Source of the DNA: a bacterium
GTDB taxonomy: Bacteria; Krumholzibacteriota; Krumholzibacteriia; LZORAL124-64-63
Direction: 5' to 3'
DNA length: 53,890 bases
NCBI GenBank assembly: GCA_024223715.1
Contig: JAAEOA010000108.1
Coordinates: forward strand, 1 to 53,890
Part shown: positions 1 to 8,674 of the stretch, piece after piece
Numbering within the stretch: position 1 is the stretch's first letter
How the letters are laid out: each line of letters opens with the position of its first letter
Translations under genes and position numbers: made by a program
The notes under the pieces: model-generated
Told to the model about the DNA's origin: nothing
The model's database searches: none
The model's input: the letters and a program-made list of their open reading frames with translations, nothing else

Positions 1-58
1 CTGATTTGCGCCTTTCCCGTCGAAAAATTAAACTCATCCTTCCATTCTGGAGGCCACA

Positions 59-1525
59 ATGCTCAAGGGTCATCCCAAAGGACTAATTGTCCTCTTTGGC
101 GCTGAAATGTTCGAACGCCTGTGCTATTACGGCATGCGCGGTCTGCTTATTCTTTATCTCACAAAATCTCTGATGATGGGCGATGCCAAGGGTATTGGCA
201 TTTATGGTGCCTTCACTGCTTTGGTTTACGCGGCTCCGGTTTGGGGCGGCAAGCTGGCCGATACGGTTCTGGGTTACCGCCGGGCTGTTATCTTTGGCGG
301 CCTGGTAATGGCTGCGGGCGAATTTATGATTCTGGGAGGCAACGAGTTCTGGCTCTTCCTGGGCATGAGCGCCATCATTATTGGGAATGGCTATTTCAAA
401 GCCAACATTTCCACCATTGTAGGTAAGCTGTACAAAGATGGCGATCCGCTGCGAGACAGTGGATTTACGATTTTTTATATGGGTATAAATATTGGTGCCT
501 TCCTGGCCACCGTGGCTGTGGCTCCTTTGGGTGAAACGTACGGTTTCCGCTGGGGCTTTGGTCTTGCCGGATTGGGTATGTTGCTGGGTGTGGGAATTTT
601 CCTGATGGGCCAGAATAAGCTTGAAGGTCATGGGGAAGCCCCCGATCCGGAAATGCTGCGCAAATGGGAAAAACCTGTTTACGCTGGCAGCCTGTTGGCC
701 ATTCCTGTTCTGTTTGGCTTGATCAAATATGGTCAGGAAATAACCTTCCTGGGCAAAGATCTCCTCTTTTACCTGTTGTTTGGTCTGTTGGCGTTTGTCT
801 GCTTCAACCTTCTGCGTGAAGGCTTTAAAGGAGACCGCATTCAGCGGGACCGCATTATTGTATTGATGATTCTGATGACCTTCAATGTGGTCTTCTGGGC
901 GTGTTTCGAACAGGCGGGCAGTTCTCTGACTCTCTTCGCCGACCGAAACGTCGACCGCAATGTTTTCAATCTTTTTGAAATGACGGCTTCGGCCACGCAG
1001 TTCTTTAATCCGCTGTTCATTATCATTTTTGGTAGCATTTTTTCGGTCATGTGGGTTCGTTTGGCAAAAATCAATAAAAACCCCAACATTCCCGTGAAAT
1101 TTGGTCTGGGTATTATTCAGCTGGGTCTGGGGTATCTGCTTCTTCTGGTGGGTGCGAGCATGGCTGGTGAAGCGGCCAAAGTGCCTCTGTTTATTTTGGG
1201 AACCATGTATTTACTGCACACCACTGGTGAGCTCTTCTTATCACCCATTGGTTTGTCCATGGTAACTAAACTGGCTCCAAAACATATGACCGGTAGTGCC
1301 ATGGGCGCCTGGTTCCTGAGTTTTGCTTTCAGCATGTATGTGGCAGCTGCTCTGGCCAAACTCACTGGTGGAGAAGGCGGTGCTGTAACAGAACTTACCC
1401 CGGCTGAAGGCCTTGCCCAATATGTGGGATTGTATGGAAAAATGGGGTGGGTGACCGTTGGCATTGGTCTGCTCCTGGTCCTGCTTTCCAAGCCTCTGAA
1501 TAAAATGATGCACGGGGTGGAATAG
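59..1525 (+). CDS. POT-family proton-dependent peptide transporter
   Basis: This 488-residue inner-membrane protein belongs to the proton-dependent oligopeptide transporter (POT/PTR2) family, which imports di- and tripeptides with protons. The sequence shows the family ExxER motif in the first helix (E16, E19, R20, within EMFERLCYYG), the PTR2 signature FYMGINIGAF near residue 145, and the TM7 motif SSLTLFADRNVDR. The whole length is hydrophobic with about 12-14 helices. The ATG is preceded by GGAGG at a normal distance. A paralogue follows directly at 1675, separated by a strong terminator, so the two are probably transcribed separately. Peptide specificity cannot be read from the sequence. 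Confidence 0.93.
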   Translation: MLKGHPKGLIVLFGAEMFERLCYYGMRGLLILYLTKSLMMGDAKGIGIYGAFTALVYAAPVWGGKLADTVLGYRRAVIFGGLVMAAGEFMILGGNEFWLFLGMSAIIIGNGYFKANISTIVGKLYKDGDPLRDSGFTIFYMGINIGAFLATVAVAPLGETYGFRWGFGLAGLGMLLGVGIFLMGQNKLEGHGEAPDPEMLRKWEKPVYAGSLLAIPVLFGLIKYGQEITFLGKDLLFYLLFGLLAFVCFNLLREGFKGDRIQRDRIIVLMILMTFNVVFWACFEQAGSSLTLFADRNVDRNVFNLFEMTASATQFFNPLFIIIFGSIFSVMWVRLAKINKNPNIPVKFGLGIIQLGLGYLLLLVGASMAGEAAKVPLFILGTMYLLHTTGELFLSPIGLSMVTKLAPKHMTGSAMGAWFLSFAFSMYVAAALAKLTGGEGGAVTELTPAEGLAQYVGLYGKMGWVTVGIGLLLVLLSKPLNKMMHGVE

Positions 1526-1609
1526 TAGTAAAAAGGCAAATTTCCCTGGCCCGGAAAAAACATGGTTTTTCCTGGGCTTTTGGGTTACGATGCTCCAGTC
1601 GAATTTTCG

Positions 1610-1647
1610 GCGGGATTCTCGCCAGTGGCGAGAGTCCCGCTTTTTTT
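1610..1647 (+). terminator. Rho-independent terminator after the first POT gene
   Basis: A 14-bp GC-rich stem (GCGGGATTCTCGCC paired with GGCGAGAGTCCCGC, one mismatch, loop AGT) is followed directly by a run of seven T. It lies between the two transporter genes and places the start of the second gene downstream of 1648. Confidence 0.9.
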
Positions 1648-1674
1648 ATGTCCCATCCTGTCCGGGAGGCATTC

Positions 1675-3609
1675 ATGTCTAATGTTCGCAAGGAAAAAGG
1701 CCAACCTGGTGGTCTTTATCTCTTATCCTTCACCGAGATGTGGGAGCGTTTGGGTTTTTACCTTATGCTTGGCATTCTCCTATTGTACACGATCGATACC
1801 GAGCGTGGTGGTCTGGGCTTCTCCGTGGGAAAAGCCACTGAAGTTTACGGTACCTACATGGCGCTGGTTTATTTTACGCCCTTTGTCGGTGGCATGATTG
1901 CTGATCGACTTTTGGGTTATCGCCGTTCCGTCCTTATTGGCGGAATTCTGATGGCCGCTGGTTATCTTGCCCTTGGTGTGCGCAGCCTGCCTGCTTTTTA
2001 TGCCGGTTTGGTTCTTATTATCCTTGGTAACGGATTCTTCAAGCCAAACATTTCAGCCATGGTTGGTAATCTCTACGCTGCGGACGATCCGCGTCGTGAT
2101 GCAGGATTCAACATTTTCTACCTTGGAATTAATGTTGGAGCCACAATTAGCGCCCTACTTGCTGCTCCGCTTCGGAACTTTTTCAGTTTTAATATGGCCT
2201 TCACCGCTGCCGGTGTGGGAATGATCATTGGTGTGGTCGTTCTGGTATTAAGCTGGAAAAAATTGGAATGCGCCGATCGTCCCCCCGAAATTTCAGAAGG
2301 CGATTTTGGTCTGAAACAATTGACCCTGATCATTCTCCTTCCTGCTGCTATTTTTGGTGTTGCCGGGTATTTCCTGGGCGACATGATTCCAGCCGTGGTC
2401 GATACCATTGGTCCCATTACTTTTGGATTCCTGGTGGGAATGTTGCCCATTGGTGCTTACTTCTTTAATCTGGTTCGCTCTGCATCACCGGAAGAAAAGC
2501 CCGGTTTGGGAGCCCTCATTCCGGTGTATGTCGCTGGTGGCGCCTTTTTCATGGTGCTGCACCTCAGTGGTGGACTGATCACTCTCTTTGCCGAGGACAA
2601 TACCGACCGGCGCAGTGAGTGGATCCCCCAGTGGGCCGATGTATACGCCCAAAAGGCCATGCCTTCGTACTACATTAACGCTGACCCCGAGCTTCCTCGT
2701 CCCGATGAACGCACTTTGCTGGTGGTTAAAGAAGCTACCGAGTCCATGTTTGGTGCCAGAATTCTGACCGAAAGCGTGGTCCAGGAGTTCCGCACTAATA
2801 TGGCTTATGGTGTGAGTGTGATTGACTATACCGGTCAGGAAAACTTACAGGGTGGTTTGGCCTGCAAGGTTTATCCCGATAAAAATGTGGAGATTTCGGA
2901 GGAAAAAGACGCCCACGGTGCCTCTACGACCGCGATCAAGGTGACTCCTGAAAAGACTCCCAGTATTGGCGAAGTGGTCCTGACCCGCAAAATAAACGGT
3001 CAGGAAGCTTCTTTGATTCTGGTAAGCAGGCACACCATGGATATGATTTATGAGGGCGTACCGGCTACTGCAGAAAAGCTTGTTCCCGGAAAATACGTGC
3101 GCCTGCTTAATTCGGAAATGATTACCGGTCTCTTCAATCCCGTTTTTGTGGTGATTTGCACCCCGCTGGTAGTTTGGTTCTTTGTCTTCATGGCCAACCG
3201 GGGTAACCCTGTAACCACAGCCAGGAAAATTTTCCTGGGTATGATTATTACGGCGCTGTCCCTGCTGATTGTGGCCGTAGGATCTTATCTTGGCGGAGGT
3301 GGATCGAGCAAAATATCCATGCTCTGGCTGATATTCTACTACCTGGTGATTACTATTGGTGAGCTTTGCCTGTCGCCCATGGGCTTGTCCCTGGTGACCA
3401 AGCTTTCACCCAAGCGCCTGGTGGGACTCATGATGGGTGGCTGGTTCCTGGCTACTGCCGTGGGCAATAAAATGTCCGGCTTTATCAGTGGTCTTGAGCC
3501 CGGAACTCAGATTTTTGTCATCCTTGCGGTGGCTATTCTGGGTGTGGCGGCGTTTATCTTCGTCATGCTGCCGAGACTGGATTCTGCAATAAAGAAATAC
3601 GGCGCCTGA
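1675..3609 (+). CDS. POT-family peptide transporter with large TM7-TM8 insertion
   Basis: This 644-residue POT-family transporter is a paralogue of the upstream gene, with the ExxER motif at E21, E24 and R25 and the signature FYLGINVGA near residue 150. The ATG at 1675 is chosen because GGGAGG lies 5 bases upstream; an in-frame ATG at 1648 sits on the terminator T-tract and is unlikely. It differs from ordinary members by about 155 extra hydrophilic residues (roughly 314-470) between TM7 (ending LFAEDNTDR) and TM8 (starting near MITGLFNPVF). By family topology this loop is periplasmic. The TM7 E/Q-x-x-S-S-L motif of the first copy is replaced by HLSGGLI, which suggests altered coupling or substrate range. 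Confidence 0.92.
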   Translation: MSNVRKEKGQPGGLYLLSFTEMWERLGFYLMLGILLLYTIDTERGGLGFSVGKATEVYGTYMALVYFTPFVGGMIADRLLGYRRSVLIGGILMAAGYLALGVRSLPAFYAGLVLIILGNGFFKPNISAMVGNLYAADDPRRDAGFNIFYLGINVGATISALLAAPLRNFFSFNMAFTAAGVGMIIGVVVLVLSWKKLECADRPPEISEGDFGLKQLTLIILLPAAIFGVAGYFLGDMIPAVVDTIGPITFGFLVGMLPIGAYFFNLVRSASPEEKPGLGALIPVYVAGGAFFMVLHLSGGLITLFAEDNTDRRSEWIPQWADVYAQKAMPSYYINADPELPRPDERTLLVVKEATESMFGARILTESVVQEFRTNMAYGVSVIDYTGQENLQGGLACKVYPDKNVEISEEKDAHGASTTAIKVTPEKTPSIGEVVLTRKINGQEASLILVSRHTMDMIYEGVPATAEKLVPGKYVRLLNSEMITGLFNPVFVVICTPLVVWFFVFMANRGNPVTTARKIFLGMIITALSLLIVAVGSYLGGGGSSKISMLWLIFYYLVITIGELCLSPMGLSLVTKLSPKRLVGLMMGGWFLATAVGNKMSGFISGLEPGTQIFVILAVAILGVAAFIFVMLPRLDSAIKKYGA

Positions 3610-3625
3610 TAAGGCCTTGTTTCTG

Positions 3626-3666
3626 GCCCGGGTTGGTGGAGTTTCCTCACCAACCCGGGCTTTTTT
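3626..3666 (+). terminator. Rho-independent terminator after the second POT gene
   Basis: GCCCGGGTTGGTG and its complement CACCAACCCGGGC form a 13-bp stem with a short loop, followed by six T. It ends transcription of the second transporter. Confidence 0.92.
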
Positions 3667-3777
3667 GTCTCATTTTTACGCTGCGATTTCACTCATGACA
3701 TAAAAATGACACCATCAAGGTAGAGTTTTTCCTCAAAATGGTATATTTTTCTTTCTCACATTCAGGCACTTACTCAC

Positions 3778-4650
3778 GTGACGAAAGGCTTTCTCTTGAA
3801 ACGATTAATATTCCTGTGGATTTTCACCATCCTGATTAGCTTTTCTTTTATGATTTATCAGAAAATGTCTGGTCCCACATACCCCGTTCGTTTCAACGAA
3901 GAAATAGCTGGCGAGAAAATAAAAGGCAAGTTGGCGCGTTCCGGCGATATTCACGAAGACCTGGAATTGGCAGTTACAGTTCCCAACGATGACATCTCTG
4001 CCACTCTGAGTTGGCGTCGGTACCCGACCCAGGATGAATGGACTCGCACTCCGTTCATTCTTGATGAGGGCCAACTGAAAGCCTATTTGCCCAAACAGGG
4101 CATGGCAGGCAAGGTCGAATACTCCGTGGAATTTGCCCATAAGGGTGAAACCTTTACCATTCCAGCCACCGAAGCGGCCGTGGCTCGGTTCAAAGGTACG
4201 GTTCCGGCTCTGATTCTAGTGGTTCACGTGATTTGCATGATCATGGGCATGCTATTCAGCAACGCCGCAGGTTTTGATGCCCTTACCGGCGCGACCCATC
4301 TTAAAACACTGTCCCGTTTTGCTTTTGGCTTCCTAATGCTAGGCGGTATGATGCTGGGCCCAGTGGTTCAGAAATACGCCTTCGATGCGTACTGGACAGG
4401 CTGGCCCTTCGGTTCCGATTGGACGGACAACAAGCTGGCCATTGGTGCCCTGGTTTGGCTCATTGCAATGCTCCGGACCTGGAAATCAGATTCTGATAAC
4501 AAATCCGGCCGTTGGGAAGTGGTCTTTGCCATGATTGTAATTTTTGTGGTTTATGGTATTCCCCATAGTATTCATGGTTCCACTTTGGATTATGAAACCG
4601 GGGAACACATTCAGGTCATGTTGAATACAGTTCAGTCGGTCTTGGGATAA
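3778..4650 (+). CDS. Unknown membrane protein with periplasmic beta domain
   Basis: I do not recognise this 290-residue protein. It has one N-terminal membrane helix (about residues 9-25), a hydrophilic segment (about 30-135) that reads like a beta-rich periplasmic domain, and then four membrane helices (about 140-285). Short conserved-looking elements are WPFGSDWTDNK between helices and a C-terminal HGSTLDYETGEH with two histidines. The GTG at 3778 has no clear ribosome site; an in-frame TTG at 3796 is preceded by GAAAGG at a good distance and would still encode a Lys-Arg-led first helix, so it may be the true start. It sits alone between the transporters and a convergent anion-channel gene. 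Confidence 0.72.
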   Translation: MTKGFLLKRLIFLWIFTILISFSFMIYQKMSGPTYPVRFNEEIAGEKIKGKLARSGDIHEDLELAVTVPNDDISATLSWRRYPTQDEWTRTPFILDEGQLKAYLPKQGMAGKVEYSVEFAHKGETFTIPATEAAVARFKGTVPALILVVHVICMIMGMLFSNAAGFDALTGATHLKTLSRFAFGFLMLGGMMLGPVVQKYAFDAYWTGWPFGSDWTDNKLAIGALVWLIAMLRTWKSDSDNKSGRWEVVFAMIVIFVVYGIPHSIHGSTLDYETGEHIQVMLNTVQSVLG

Positions 4651-4657
4651 TAAAAAT

Positions 4658-4700
4658 AACCTCCTGGTTTGGAATGAAAAATTCCAGCCAGGAGGTTTTT
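4658..4700. terminator. Bidirectional terminator between convergent genes
   Basis: The inverted repeat AACCTCCTGG / CCAGGAGGTT is followed by a T-run on the plus strand and by a T-rich stretch (TTATTTTTATTA) on the minus strand. It lies between the convergent genes ending at 4650 and 4716 and probably serves both. Confidence 0.85.
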
Positions 4701-4715
4701 GATCGCATGGGTTTT

Positions 4716-5690
4716 TCAGTCTTCCGGTACGCAGATCTTCCCTTTGGTTACTTCCATTATTGTTCTTATCAGAACCAACAAAACCACCAGAGTGGTAATA
4801 ATTGTCAGTACAAAAACGGCACCTTTATAAAAGGGCAATTTTGTAGCTTTGTACATCATGACGTTGCTCAAAGTAAAGGCAGCCAGAGGGAAAGTGTAGG
4901 CCCACCAACTGAGAAAGAAAGGCACTTTTCTGAATTTTCCAATCATGCTCAAAAGCATCAAAGTGGTAAAAACACCGAAGTAAAAAAGGATACGCGCTGC
5001 TGGGTCCAAAGTATTGGTCAACTTCAGGTAGGAAATGAAACCAACCGCAGGCGGGGCGATGAGAATAAACAGAGTTGGCAGAAGTTTGGGAGCCATGGGC
5101 ATGTTAAAAAATATTCGATTGAGCAATACTGCCATCAGCATGATCCAGTAGAGAATGCCAATGGAAAAGAAAAACCATGAAATTTCGGAATTAAAGAACT
5201 CCACACCCACAACTGGTACGAGCAAAGGGCCCACCACGGGAATGAACCAGGCGGGGTTAAACATTTTTAAATCGTAATTATTGTGGAACCAGCCATGCAG
5301 AATAACCAAAAGCAGAAACAAATGCAGAGGCGTACCAATGAGCCACAGGATTTTAGCGATCTGCAAATGCCCGGCATCGGTATAGCTGATGCTGAAAAGC
5401 AAAAAGCATATGGAGATGGCCGGGAAGAAATTGACCCGAATGGGATGGTTGAAGTCCCGGGCAACATCGGATGGGTAACGCAAAGTCCTGATTCCATAAG
5501 TGGTCATGACTAAAATAAAATAAGCGCTGACCAAATACAGAAGGCCTTGGCCGATGGGAAAATCCACCTGGAAAATATGCTGGAACTTCATGAACACCAC
5601 CGACAAACCTATCAAACCCATAGCCGAAGGCATCAGGGTGATGGGGAAATGCTGCAATTTGGAATCGCTGGTGGCAATGATTTCGGACAT
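4716..5690 (-). CDS. SLAC1/TehA-family anion channel
   Basis: This 324-residue inner-membrane protein has about ten transmembrane helices and the SLAC1/TehA-type segment FNPAWFIPVVGPLLVPVVG near the middle, typical of the voltage-dependent anion channel family (TehA, plant SLAC1, fungal Mae1). These proteins move anions such as chloride, nitrate, tellurite or dicarboxylates; the substrate here is unknown. The ATG is preceded by GGAGG about 6 bases upstream on the minus strand. It is a single-gene unit, convergent with the unknown membrane protein at 3778 and divergent from the DsrE-like gene. Confidence 0.85.
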   Translation of the reverse strand: MSEIIATSDSKLQHFPITLMPSAMGLIGLSVVFMKFQHIFQVDFPIGQGLLYLVSAYFILVMTTYGIRTLRYPSDVARDFNHPIRVNFFPAISICFLLFSISYTDAGHLQIAKILWLIGTPLHLFLLLVILHGWFHNNYDLKMFNPAWFIPVVGPLLVPVVGVEFFNSEISWFFFSIGILYWIMLMAVLLNRIFFNMPMAPKLLPTLFILIAPPAVGFISYLKLTNTLDPAARILFYFGVFTTLMLLSMIGKFRKVPFFLSWWAYTFPLAAFTLSNVMMYKATKLPFYKGAVFVLTIITTLVVLLVLIRTIMEVTKGKICVPED

Positions 5691-5799
5691 GTGGGCCTCC
5701 GTTTGGGTATCGAATCAAGTTGATTCTTAATATAACAGGAGCTACTTTTAAGCCAAGATATTTGATGACAAACACATAGCAAACCAAGGGGTTTTTTCC

Positions 5800-6180
5800 A
5801 TGAGTAACAGTAAGGGCAATGAAAAGAAAACTCTGCTCATCAATTTGATAAATAACGAAGCGGCAAATGCAGGAAAAGCATTACGGGTGGGCCGAAAGTT
5901 TTTGGCTGCTGATTGGCAGGTAAGTCTTTCGATAAACATTGATGGGGTCAAACTTTTGGAACCTTCGGCCAGTGGCGATTTGTGTCCCGTAGCAGGCAAG
6001 TCTATGATTAAATTGATGAAAATATTTATGTCAGAAGGCGGTCAGATTCTGGTGGGCAAAGAATGCCTTTCGGTATTCGGTTTGAGTGTTGACCATTTGA
6101 TCGAGGGAATGGAAATAGCCCAATTCCCCATGATTGAAGAACTTCTGTCCCGCCCTGAAGTCAGGACGATGACCTGGTAG
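5800..6180 (+). CDS. DsrE/TusD-like small protein
   Basis: This 126-residue cytoplasmic protein has the DsrE/DsrF/TusD-like fold signature: an early helix with AANAGKALRVGRKFLAA followed by a strand and the INIDGVKLL element, and a C-terminal part with GLSVDHLIEGMEIA. Family members take part in sulfur relay or are uncharacterised predicted peroxiredoxin-like proteins. Cysteines are present (C56 region and KECLSVFG near residue 88); the second lies where sulfur-relay members carry their reactive cysteine, which is suggestive but not proof. It is an isolated gene between two minus-strand genes. Confidence 0.78.
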   Translation: MSNSKGNEKKTLLINLINNEAANAGKALRVGRKFLAADWQVSLSINIDGVKLLEPSASGDLCPVAGKSMIKLMKIFMSEGGQILVGKECLSVFGLSVDHLIEGMEIAQFPMIEELLSRPEVRTMTW

Positions 6181-6201
6181 GCCAAGGTCGTTACGGGTGG
6201 A

Positions 6202-8085
6202 CTAAAAGCCCACTTCACGTCCTTGGTTCTGTTCCTGGAGCCAGACCATTAATGGGTCGAAATACTCCAGCAAGGCACTGCTGGACAGATCTTCACCCGT
6301 AGCCTGTTGCATGACGACTTTCCAGTCCTTGGTGGCTCCAAGCTGCAGAATGCTGTGCAAATACATTCCCACCTGCTGGTTGCCAAAATAGTTGGCCGAA
6401 CGCACATCTTGATCCAGAATTTCCCGACAGATGTACCGGTGCAACTGGTGCAGAATGACTGAGCTGAGGGCGTAGTCATAATACTGGGCAGGATCGTCAA
6501 TGATGTGGGTTTTGGTCGCCGGGTCGCAATACTCTTCACCCCGGGCCGTGGGGGGCTCCAAGCCCTGATACCGGGCCACATATTCCCACCAGCGTGTATT
6601 CATTTGGTGGCGCGGCAAATCTTCTTCGTAAAAATCGTGTTCCCAATGGGCCATCGTTCCGCAGGCAAAAGGAAGGAAAACCACCGGTCCCTGCAGGGCC
6701 TGGGTTAGTAACCAGCGAATTTCTTCGGGTGTTTCTTCAAGGGAAAGCAGTCCAATTTGTTGCATATAGGGAACCTGGCTGCTGGCCAGTTCAATAAGCG
6801 TTCCCACGCCTTCGTGAAAGGCTCGGTTGGCACCGGTGCGAAGAATGGGAGGCACGTCTTCCCGGCTGTAAGCCAGATAATAATAAATATGGCCCAGTTC
6901 GTGGTGGGTCGTCTGGAACCAGTTGAAGTTGGATTTGACACTCATTAATGAGCGTACGTCCTGGTCCAGATCAATGTGCCAGGCCGAAGCATGAGTATTC
7001 TTTTTTCGGGTGGCGTCGGCAGGCAGTTCGAACAAATCGCTGCGGCCCCAGAAGGTCAGGGGCAAGGGTTCAAATCCCATGCTGGTGTAAAAGCGCTCCG
7101 CTTGTTCAATCATCCATTGGGGCTGAACATCACGGAACATTCCGTCCAGATCGATACCATCAATAATGCCCGGCCATTCCTGCCCCCAGCGATTTCCCAG
7201 CCAATGAGCGGGAATACGTTGAGGAACTTCCTCCACATTGTAGCGGGCTGCCAATTCGTATTTTACCCAGCAGTGCAGTTGCTGATACAGGGGCATAATG
7301 CCAGCCACTACGTCATCCATTAGCCGGGACATTTCCTCGCTGGTTAAGTCGTAGTCGGCAACTTCCAGAGCATAGAAAGATGAGTATCCCATTTCCCGGG
7401 CCACTGCGTTGCGAAGAGTTTGGGCCTCAACAAGATTATCTTTCAACTTGGGACCAACAGTTTTGGATGTTTCCCAGACAGCCTGGCGAGTGGCAAGATC
7501 GCGGCTGGTGAGTAATAAATCGTCAATTTCATTGGGAGTTAAGGTTTGGGGTTCCTTACCTTCGAGGACAAGTTTGTATTCAAACGAATAAAGAGAGTCT
7601 TCCAGGGCGGCTTCGGTTTTGATGAGTTTGTCCACAGTGGAAGGAATGGTTCCCGGGTAATGAGCGGCCAATTGCCAGGCTATTTCTATTTGGCGGTCCT
7701 GCTGCTGGGTTAAGTCCAAACGACCGCGGAAGTTTTTCAGTTGTTCAATAACTTTGCGGCTGCCCACATAGTCGGCCATTGCTTTGCTGGCAGTTATTTT
7801 GGCGGCAGTATTTTCTTCATTAATGTTGCTGGCTGCGTTCCAGTTGGCACCTTCAAATTCAGTCCAGAGGCGGCGGTAGTTGGCGTTGTATTCGTCCAGG
7901 AATTTATCGACATCGCGAGGGCCGTCTTCGGCGGCAGTGGTGGCCTTAAAAAAGTCAAAATCGGATTCGGTTTTATTCTTTGAAGTCAAAAGTTCGGGCA
8001 ACTTGCCGTCGGTCAGGAAAAAAACCGCAAGCATTCCCGCGGCCAGTAAAAACATGCCGATGCCGGCCAGTAGACGGACCTTCAT
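6202..8085 (-). CDS. M2-family metallopeptidase (ACE-like dipeptidyl carboxypeptidase)
   Basis: This 627-residue protein is a bacterial homologue of angiotensin-converting enzyme (peptidase family M2), zinc dipeptidyl carboxypeptidases that remove C-terminal dipeptides. The zinc motif HELGH is at 395-399 and the third ligand is E425 in RAFHEGVGTLIELAS, with the usual spacing. An N-terminal hydrophobic segment (residues 4-25) is a signal or membrane anchor, so it acts outside the cytoplasm, consistent with the two peptide transporters at the start of the window (inference). Length is normal for a single-domain M2 enzyme. AAAGGA lies 7 bases before the ATG on the minus strand. Confidence 0.93.
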   Translation of the reverse strand: MKVRLLAGIGMFLLAAGMLAVFFLTDGKLPELLTSKNKTESDFDFFKATTAAEDGPRDVDKFLDEYNANYRRLWTEFEGANWNAASNINEENTAAKITASKAMADYVGSRKVIEQLKNFRGRLDLTQQQDRQIEIAWQLAAHYPGTIPSTVDKLIKTEAALEDSLYSFEYKLVLEGKEPQTLTPNEIDDLLLTSRDLATRQAVWETSKTVGPKLKDNLVEAQTLRNAVAREMGYSSFYALEVADYDLTSEEMSRLMDDVVAGIMPLYQQLHCWVKYELAARYNVEEVPQRIPAHWLGNRWGQEWPGIIDGIDLDGMFRDVQPQWMIEQAERFYTSMGFEPLPLTFWGRSDLFELPADATRKKNTHASAWHIDLDQDVRSLMSVKSNFNWFQTTHHELGHIYYYLAYSREDVPPILRTGANRAFHEGVGTLIELASSQVPYMQQIGLLSLEETPEEIRWLLTQALQGPVVFLPFACGTMAHWEHDFYEEDLPRHQMNTRWWEYVARYQGLEPPTARGEEYCDPATKTHIIDDPAQYYDYALSSVILHQLHRYICREILDQDVRSANYFGNQQVGMYLHSILQLGATKDWKVVMQQATGEDLSSSALLEYFDPLMVWLQEQNQGREVGF

Positions 8086-8221
8086 GGTCGGATCCTTTGG
8101 TTGAAAGAAAAACTGTTGTTAAGGCTAATTTGCCACACAAAACCGGATTTGTGAAGCGGTAGATATTTGCATTTTGTATCTCCGGAAAATCGCAGCAGTG
8201 GGGGTTAAGAGGTTACATTTG

Positions 8222-8250
8222 TTGTTTCCTGGCGGTCAGTGTGGTATAAT
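8222..8250 (+). promoter_or_regulatory. Sigma70-type promoter for the small membrane peptide
   Basis: A perfect TATAAT (-10) at 8245-8250 lies 17 bases after TTGTTT (-35, weak match) at 8222-8227. Transcription would begin near 8257 and lead into the 53-residue ORF at 8304. Confidence 0.6.
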
Positions 8251-8303
8251 GCAGGATCAATTGAATGATTCAGAGAATGATTTTCAGGGCAGGAATGAAA
8301 TAA

Positions 8304-8465
8304 ATGGAACCCAGTACTGAAGCAAATGAAAAAACACCTCGGTCACGCCGACCGTTGATTGTCAACGAACACAAAAAACGCTCAGTTAATACTTGGGTGA
8401 TTCCTTTGCTGATTATTATTGCTGTTATGTTTTTCCTGCCGCGGGTAATGGAAAAATTAGGATAA
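8304..8465 (+). CDS. 53-residue single-pass membrane peptide
   Basis: This short ORF encodes a basic N-terminal half (with the run KTPRSRRP) and one clear hydrophobic helix near the C-terminus (WVIPLLIIIAVMFFLP), ending VMEKLG. The layout predicts an N-in single-pass inner-membrane peptide. AGGA lies about 10 bases before the ATG and a good -10 box lies about 55 bases upstream. I do not recognise a family. Support comes from the promoter, ribosome site and strong amphipathic layout; comparison with relatives is missing. Confidence 0.55.
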   Translation: MEPSTEANEKTPRSRRPLIVNEHKKRSVNTWVIPLLIIIAVMFFLPRVMEKLG

Positions 8466-8674
8466 TTCTTCCTTGAGTTGAGCCCATAAGATTGTCGCTG
8501 GCCTCCGCATTGCAATTGCCAGCGTAGGCAATACCTGCAAAAAACACCCAAAGGCAGGCAACCACCACACTGCCCAATCCCTAACTGTCAATTCCGTAAT
8601 CAATTTCCCGAGGGCTTCCCGTTCAGGGAAGATGGGACCTGCCGCGAAAAGAGCGACATTTTCCTGGGCACAAC

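Noticed and set aside
83..631. Long antisense frame under the first POT gene
   Set aside because: It is opposite to a clear membrane transporter and lacks a ribosome site and protein-like composition.
1648..1674. Upstream ATG of the second POT gene
   Set aside because: It sits directly on the terminator T-tract with no ribosome site; the ATG at 1675 has GGGAGG at the right distance.
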